Shown in pieces: positions 58,246 to 64,000 of a DNA stretch of 64,000 bases; the first letter of the stretch is position 1; each line of letters begins with the position of its first letter. Under the pieces are notes generated by a model. The model was not told the origin of the DNA, did not search any database, and was given only the letters and a program-made list of their open reading frames with translations. Origin of the DNA: Grifola frondosa (taxonomy: Eukaryota; Basidiomycota; Agaricomycetes; Polyporales; Grifolaceae). The translations under genes were made by a program, and so were the position numbers. The DNA is taken from NCBI GenBank assembly GCA_001683735.1, contig LUGG01000011.1:806001-870000 (forward strand), read 5' to 3'.

Positions 58246-58502
58246 TTAGACGACGCCCTTCGACGCCGCACCCGCGTTCTTCGTATCCATCACGATGTTC
58301 GTGGTCAGCTTTGTCCTGCAAAAAATGTCAGCTCGAGTGCACGCAGTGGGGGATCCCGAAGGGGGACGCACTGCTTGTCCGTGAGCTGGCTCTCGAGGTC
58401 CGACGTGTCCTGGCCTGCAGTCTGCGCCTTCGCGATCTTGATGTTCAGCAACGACACGACATGGCCTAGCGATATATGTGTGGTAGCGGTAGTGGACTGC
58501 AT
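58246..58502 (-). CDS. Possible small spliced gene of unknown function
   Basis: Two exons (58372-58502 and 58246-58315) joined by a 56-bp GT-AG intron (58316-58371) give a 66-residue protein. It starts MQSTTATTHISLGHVVSLLN and ends NAGAASKGVV, with stop TAA at 58246-58248. The middle (IKIAKAQTAGQDTSDLESQL) is predicted helical. No domain was recognised. An upstream in-frame ATG could lengthen it (MDSIACALALGHYVTASP). The precise splice that keeps the frame and ends in a clean stop is the main support. The surrounding GC-rich DNA is open in many frames, so confidence is limited. Confidence 0.35.
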
Positions 58503-60030
58503 TGGAGAAGCCGTGACATAGTGTCCCAGGGCAAGGGCGCATGCGATCGAGTCCATCGAATCGAATCGATGCGCGGACCAGGGAAACGAAGAAGGGCGTG
58601 TGTCGAGGACACGGGGGGTGCGGTGAGGAGAGGCACGAAGGACACAGTGGGTTTGAGTGGATGGGGAGGTACAGCGGGTCGTGAACATCATGGAGGACCC
58701 GGCGTACGACGCGGACACGCAGGACACCTGGAGGAGCGTGAGGGGCCGCGTGTGCGAGGCTGCAGACTCCGGCGTGAGCGGGCTCGGGGAGAGCGTGGCG
58801 GTCGACGGTGACGCAGAGGAGGGCGGGCTCGTCGGGGCGTCGCCCGCGGACTGTGCCAGTGGCGAAGGCGAGCGTGGAGGCAGCGGCGGGGTTGGGGTTC
58901 CACGAGCTGCAGTGGAAGCTCTTCTTCTTGCGCACGCTTGCCTTGTACACGGCGTGGATCGCGGCTGTTGCCTGAGGCGCAGAGTGGGTCATCATAGGGA
59001 TGGGCGCGCGGGCGCGGGATACATGGCACACTGGGCCCCAGGTGCGGGAATGTGGGCGCGGATGAGGGCGAGGGGCAGGAGCGTACGCAGGTGTGGGGCG
59101 CGAAGGACACAACACGGAAGCGGGCACTTACGAGGGTGTATGGGTATGAGCGTCCTCGACGTCGGCCTCCAGCCTCTCCTCAACATCCCTCTGACCTTCC
59201 TACAGTGCCAGGCGCGAGCGAAGAGTGTGCGGCGCAGGCGAGAAGCGCGAATGCGGATGATGTGTGCATGCCCGGGCACACTCACAGGCGCATGCACCGG
59301 CGTGCAGTGCGGGTGTTAGCGCAAGGACGAACGGTGAGGGATGCTGGGATAAACAATAGTAATACAAGATGGGAGAGCGCGTGCACGCAGTGTGGGTGTG
59401 TGCGTGCGTCGCAAGCGAGGGCGAATGCACGGGGTTGTGGTGCAGGCATGAGAGTGGGTATAGGGATATATGAGTTGTGCACGCGGGACGCAGCACGGAT
59501 GAGTTGCGCGGGCATGAGCGCAGGTGCCGAGCAGGCAAGGGGGGTGGGCGCGAGGCCGTGATGGGCACGTTGTGGGACGCGGGCGAAGGGATATGGACGT
59601 ACCTGACCTACTTCCCTCTCCTCACCTTCAGGTGGCCTACGCGTGCGGCGTCGGACGCCGCGCACGCCTCGGTTGAACATTGAGTAGCGCGGCTGGGTGG
59701 CAGCAGAGCGCGACGGCAGTAAGAACGCGGTGGCGGCGTTCGCCCGGACACGCCTGGTCGTCGATACAATCGCGGACACAGTTGCAGTGGCAGCGACGAG
59801 AAGAGAGAGCGAGCGGCGCGGTCCTGAGGAGAGCAGGCATGAGGGGCACGAGGGCGGACGCAGAGAGACGTGTGGAGTGTGGACGCGAGAGGGCGCATAG
59901 AGCAGCGGGGCGCGTGGCACGAGCGAGACACAGGGAAACATGCCTAGTGTGGGCGCGGTGAGGGAGAGTGCGGGCACGGCGGTTACGCGAGTGCGGGACG
60001 GCGAGCGCCATGCGGGGAATACTCGACGCC
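58503..60030. other. Very GC-rich stretch, open on both strands
   Basis: Long frames run on both strands (for example 58657-59319 plus and 58246-59127 minus; 59282-59977 minus). The content is repetitive GCG/CAC/GTG with Arg/Ala/Gly/His-rich translations and no recognised domain. The openness is most simply explained by GC-rich composition with few A/T-rich stops. One real gene, such as the 58246-58502 candidate or its 5' extension, may be embedded. Confidence 0.4.
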
Positions 60031-60330
60031 CGTGCTGTAACTTAATTATAACTTTAATTTCAATTTCAATTTAAAAAAAAAATGGACTTACCGGCAACCA
60101 ACGACGACGAGCGTCGTTTTCACGGCGAGCGCGGGGCAAAAGACGACGAGGACGAACAGGCCGGTCTAGCCCGATGACGTAGATGCGGTCGTCGACGCAT
60201 CCATTTCGATACGTCGACGACCGGAGCTGCGTCATTGGTCTGGGCGGACCGATGAGTTCCCTGCAGCGGTCGGGCGCCTAATACGCCGAGTCGCCCGGTG
60301 GCTGCACCGGCATCCGTCTACTAGATTTGT
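59956..60330. repeat. Hairpin cassette, copy A
   Basis: It starts near GAGGGAGAGTGCGGGCAC and runs through an A/T tract (TTTAATTTCAATTTCAATTT), ACCGGCAACCAACGACGACG, and a cruciform around GGTCGTCGACG...CGTCGACGACC (60211-60246). It ends CGCCCGGTGGCTGCACCGG. It is duplicated about 605 bp downstream. Confidence 0.65.
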
Positions 60331-60560
60331 CATATGTTTTGGAAAACATACCGCTTTTGGTATGTTTTGGTTTCAGCCACCATATGTTTTATCCTTCATT
60401 CCTCCCTCAATTCTTGACGGATTCTCTTCGTATTAGGTTCGTCTGAAAGCGCTCATTTATGACAGTTATAGGATGTAAATTCTTTGTTATGTTATTTCAA
60501 CAAAAACATACCATTCTGGGCAGCCACCCAGAATGTGCTGTTGAATTCCTCCCTGCAGCG
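60310..60560. repeat. Hairpin-module repeat fragment between the cassettes
   Basis: It contains AACATACCGC...GGTATGTT, CAGCCACCATATGTTTT, the TTCGTCTGAAAGCGCTCATT block and CATTCTGGGCAGCCACCCAG. It is thus the same family and module order as the 27380-28180 arm. Confidence 0.7.
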
Positions 60561-60850
60561 AGGGAGAGTGCGGGCACAGCAGTGAGCACAAGTGCCGGAT
60601 GGCATCAGGCGAGCACCATGCTGTATCTTAATTATAAGTTTAGTTTCAATTTCAATTAAAAAAAGGGGGCTTACCGGCAACCAACGACAACGAGCATCAT
60701 TTTCGCAATGAGCATGGCAATGAGCTCGAATAGGCTCGTCTAGCCCGATGATGTACATTTGGTCGTCGACACATCCAAATGGACATGTCGATGACCAGAG
60801 CTACATCATCTGGCATGTGCATTTGCTTGGTGGCTGCCAGCTTCAACCAC
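60560..60850. repeat. Hairpin cassette, copy B
   Basis: A diverged duplicate of 59956-60330 with the same order: GAGGGAGAGTGCGGGCAC, A/T tract, ACCGGCAACCAACGACAACG, then a cruciform TGGTCGTCGACACATCCA / TGGACATGTCGATGACCA inside GATGATGTA...TACATCATC arms. Confidence 0.65.
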
Positions 60851-61814
60851 TGTGCGCTCGTGTGCGCCTATTGAGCGCTTAACGTTCGGCAAATTTGCGA
60901 TTTACTTCAAGCATCTTCATCAAATCTTGCTTCTATTGGCAATCTTTGAATTTTATCTTGGAACTCAGTAGCTATAGGCCCCAAGGTATGTATCTAATAT
61001 CTCTATAGCCTGTAATTAGACCAAACCAAGTGTTTTTGACCCCTATAGACCCTCACAATTGCTCAAAATTCCTGTTTATTGTCCTTCTTGTCCATTTACT
61101 TGACTGGTAAGCTTGTAGACTGTAGTTATTCCCCCTTTTGACTTCATCTCATGTTTCAGATTCCCAATAGTCATCTTTGGCCTTGTCAAGACACTGTAAG
61201 ATATATCTGATATTGTTATCATGTCAGTGCTATCTCCTATACTCCTATAATGTTTTCTGTACTAATTGAAATCATAGAATGTCTGTCACACACCCTCTTG
61301 CAAGCTCAGACACCTCTGGTGCATTTTATAGAGGTCATGTTGATGTTGAGGATGAAGATGCCATGGTCATTTCACCTCCTGATTCAGTTAACATCCCCTC
61401 TGGCTTTATTGTTATCACCTTTTCAGGTTTAGGTATGCATGGTGCATTCCACATCCTGCACTATAACTTTATTAGATTGCCTACCATAGCAGATGTAGAT
61501 TAAATATTGTTTTCTTTTACATTTCTTCAATTAAATTGAGACGGAGTTATTCGGAGTTGCGGAGCTTAAATAAGTTTTTGATCCATTGACCAGTTTGATG
61601 TCGTCTTTTCTTTACACTTCCTTTTGACAGTTGCTCTTTCAACATCATTAACTCAACATGCGTATTCATTGGTCCTATCTATGGTCTGCCACTCTGTGCT
61701 TTGGTGTAGTCATATGGTCTTGCAATGTTGACATTAAATATGACACATCTTTCACAGACACAGGCGATTGATATCGCTTAAAAATTATGTGGAGGCGGCC
61801 ACTATGAAAAATAT
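60851..61814. other. Region with intron-like signals and a short ORF
   Basis: An ATG ORF at 61279-61503 (74 aa, starts MSVTHPLASSDTSGAFYRGH) is preceded by GTAAG...TTTCAG and GTAAGA...GTCAG segments that resemble introns of a leader. No domain was recognised and conservation cannot be judged. It may be the leader of the downstream element or chance. Confidence 0.3.
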
Positions 61815-62410
61815 AACCGTGCCCTTTGTGGGTAGAGTAGAGACGGCTACTCTCAAGTATGCGACCGTGCCCCTTGTGGGTAGAGTAGAGATGGCTACTC
61901 TCAAAATACGACCATGCCTGATGGCAGAGTAGAGACGGCTACTCTCAAGTATTTGACCGTGCCCCATATGGGCAGAGTAGAGACGGCTACTCTCAAGTAT
62001 TTGACCGTGCCCCATATGGGCAGAGTAGAGACGGCTACTCTCAAGTATTTGACCGTGCCCCATATGGGCAGAGTAGAGAGGCTACTCTCAAATCGACCGT
62101 GCCTATGGCAGAGTAGAGACGGCTACTCTCAAGTATTTGACCGTGCCCCATATGGGCAGAGTAGAGACGGCTACTCTCAAGTATTTGACCGTGCCCCATA
62201 TGGGCAGAGTAGAGACGGCTACTCTCAAGTATGCAACCGTGCCTGATATAGGCAGAGTAGAGACGGCTACTCTCAAGTATGCGACCGTGCCCCATATGGG
62301 CAGAGTAGAGGCGGCTACTCTCAAGTATGCGACCGTGCCCCATATGGGCAGAGTAGAGGCGGCTACTCTCAAGTATGCGACCGTGCCTGATATAGGCAAA
62401 GTAAAAACCA
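61815..62410. repeat. 48-bp minisatellite, about 12 units
   Basis: The consensus contains GACCGTGCCCCATATGGGCA followed by GAGTAGAGACGGCTACTCTC and AAGTATTT. Each unit holds a 7-bp stem hairpin AGAGTAG-AGACGG-CTACTCT and the palindrome CCCATATGGG. Variants (CTTTGTGGG, CTGATATAGG, shortened CTATGG) are ordered along the array. One unit is about 44 bp. The period is a multiple of three, so 16-residue peptide repeats (GRVETATLKY...) are open on plus and similar frames on minus. Confidence 0.9.
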
Positions 62411-62820
62411 CCATTATTATGGATGCAACCAAGGCGTTCATATATAGAACAGAGATAATGATGTATTTCACTAGGAATGAGGTTATCACTCAATATTATC
62501 TATGTCACGTGATAAACATAGCCGATTGTAATGATCATATGATAAAACTTATCATGCAAGAATGTATCTCTATAGTAATACGGCCTACATCTATATTATT
62601 ATGTTCACCTTTAATACATTCAATAGCTTCTTATTACATGTCAGTGTCAGATTTAATTCTGGAAGTCAAAATCTCCTTTTATCGTCATGTTTATCGTCGA
62701 CATGATTTTGTTGTTTTACATAAACAAAAACATGGATTCATATGTTTACTTGATAGATTGGTGTATACAATTCACTACTCACACAGACCTATTAAAGTAT
62801 ATATTAAATCATTTTCTAAC

Positions 62821-64000
62821 ATGCAACAAGTAGGCGGTGCTGCATCAGCAAAAAAATCTCGCACTTGGTCTTCAGATGAAATTCAACCTTATGTAAAAGG
62901 TACAGCATTGTTAACTGATAATGCTCGATACAAGTTCGTAACTTATGGTCCTAAATCTGTATTATCTGATATGAATAAGGAGGCAGATATTGTGATGGCA
63001 GATATTTCTTTGACAGTACTGGCCACACGTTTACCAGGCCATTCATTGGAAATATTATGTCAGTCTCATGGTTTATTTGTTTCTAACAGAACATCTAAGA
63101 AAAATGCAGCAATGCAAGAAGCTTTATTAAAGCATGTATGTGAAACCTGTCCAAATTCATATCTGTATATAAAAAGATCAAACCTGTTAAAAGTAATCTT
63201 GAGCGACTACATCATCATAGAACACAATTGCAACATACTTCAGATAATCAAACTAAATTCAAGTTCCACCTGAAATTCCTGATTCTAGTTTACTACACTC
63301 TACAATTGAAGAATTTGTTCAAGACATTAACCCTAATAAGTTTGCGGAGTCTGGTTGTGCTGTTTGCGGAAGATTAAGTCTCTTTTCTAAAATGAAAAAA
63401 TGGCCGATTGCAAATTCAATATGACTATTTTAACACCTGATCAAACTATGACAAGATGGAACGTCATTCAGAAATGACCCTGTCAAAGAAATAGCTGGTC
63501 CAGTACTTTTGCCAAACTGTAAAGATATATGTTTTGAATGTAACAGTCATATGGAAAAAGGAATTTGTCCACCGGATGCTTTGGCAAATGGTTTATGGAT
63601 CGGAGAAGTACCACCTCAGCTTCAAAATTTAACATGGACTGAGAAAATGCTTATTGCTCGGGTTAAACATAATCATTGCATCGTCAAGGTTCAGGTTTCT
63701 GGTATGTCTAAGATGAAGGCCAATGTTTTGAGTCATTCAATCCCCATGCCTAAAATTTATTCGTGTTACCTCCAACCGAGAAGAATTAGATGAAGTTTAG
63801 CATTTTTATTCTTGGGTCCTAACATGCCAACATCACAGGATTATAAACGTATTCCTATGTTGGTTAGACGTAATAAAGTTGCTGAAGCTTTGGAATGGCT
63901 CAAACTCAATCATGTTGATTATGCCGATGTTAACATTTCTTATGCTAATCTCTCATCCTATCCGAAGATGTTCCACCTGTAATGGTTGATTATACTCAGT
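62821..64000 (+). pseudogene. 5' part of a Helitron gene (DUF6570-like region, start of Helitron helicase-like N domain), frameshifted, incomplete at window end
   Basis: From ATG 62821: MQQVGGAASAKKSRTWSSDE, TALLTDNARYKFVTYGP, then a SAP-like segment LTVLATRLPGHSLEILCQSH. In changing frames there follow KSNLERLHHHRTQLQHT, VPPEIPDSSLLHSTIEEFVQ and a cysteine motif CAVCGRLSLFSK. Next are LLPNCKDICFECNSHMEKGI, ALANGLWIGEVPPQLQNLTW and EKMLIARVKHNHCIV. Near the window end are GPNMPTSQDYKRIPMLVRRN and EALEWLKLNHVDYADVNISY. This order matches the N-terminal region of basidiomycete Helitron Rep-helicase proteins. At least four frame changes occur (about 63165, 63250, 63400, 63470), several next to A-runs. 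The Rep and helicase motifs would lie beyond 64000. Confidence 0.65.

Noticed and set aside
58246..59977. Long overlapping ORFs on both strands as real genes
   Set aside because: Sense and antisense frames are open together, translations are Arg/Ala/His-rich low complexity, and no domain or consistent splice structure was seen. High GC content alone explains the lack of stops. Only the 58246-58502 spliced frame was kept as a weak candidate.
61785..62493. Minus- and plus-strand ORFs across the minisatellite as proteins
   Set aside because: They arise because the 48-bp period is a multiple of three. The same peptide repeat frames open in both directions, so this is repeat structure and not evidence of a gene.
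1..64000. CRISPR arrays, bacterial operons or phage genes
   Set aside because: The genes have spliceosomal introns and eukaryotic domains. The only regular array (61815-62410) lacks unique spacers.

Overview
The window looks like nuclear DNA of a filamentous basidiomycete, most likely an agaricomycete. Host genes have many short GT-AG introns of about 47-65 bp. Their best-recognised products are fungal (Ypd1-type phosphorelay protein, Sec14-like protein, Scc2/Mis4). The transposon types (Ngaro-like tyrosine-recombinase retroelements, CACTA fossils, RTC4-like domain fragments, Helitrons with a DUF6570-like region) are typical of agaricomycete repeat DNA. No rRNA, tRNA, CRISPR or prokaryotic operon was seen.

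Bases 1-16,200 are gene-rich. The order is an RPAP3-like TPR co-chaperone (+, 237-1820), a Ypd1-type histidine phosphotransfer protein (-, 2250-3037), a Sec14/CRAL-TRIO protein (+, 3793-5007), the cohesin loader Scc2/Mis4 (-, 5307-12767) and a DEAH-box RNA helicase (-, 13658-16181). These are housekeeping genes with no evident shared pathway. The ypd1 and sec14-like genes are divergent and share a ~755 bp upstream region; the other opposed pairs are convergent. ypd1 has one apparent 1-nt frameshift and the sec14-like gene has two, all in C/G runs.

From about 16.3 kb to the end the window is a nested repeat landscape. A Ngaro-like element (minus, 16714-22187) keeps its split direct repeats and appears to have inserted into a MITE. 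A decayed Tc1-like element (22326-23863) follows, abutting a CACTA transposase fossil (23870-25400). Bases 27380-30470 hold a cluster of hairpin-rich non-coding repeats. A decayed copia copy (31350-33576), a Tc1 fragment, a damaged copia copy on plus (34466-38513) and a complete-length copia element on minus (39932-45064, target duplication CATGA) come next. Further on are an RTC4-like pseudogene (49786-50482), a second nearly identical Tc1 copy (51198-52437), a second truncated Ngaro-like element on plus (about 52930-55632), a very GC-rich stretch (58250-60030), tandem hairpin cassettes (60030-60850), a 48-bp minisatellite (61815-62410) and the 5' part of a Helitron gene that runs off the window.

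By eye, CG dinucleotides are common in the gene block, in the two young copia copies and in 58-60.3 kb, and scarce in most other repeats. This suggests CpG methylation and deamination of older copies. The 16 kb point looks like a junction between gene-rich DNA and a transposon island. Several frame breaks are single-base indels, and the two young copia copies differ mainly by such indels, so part of the apparent decay may be sequence error.
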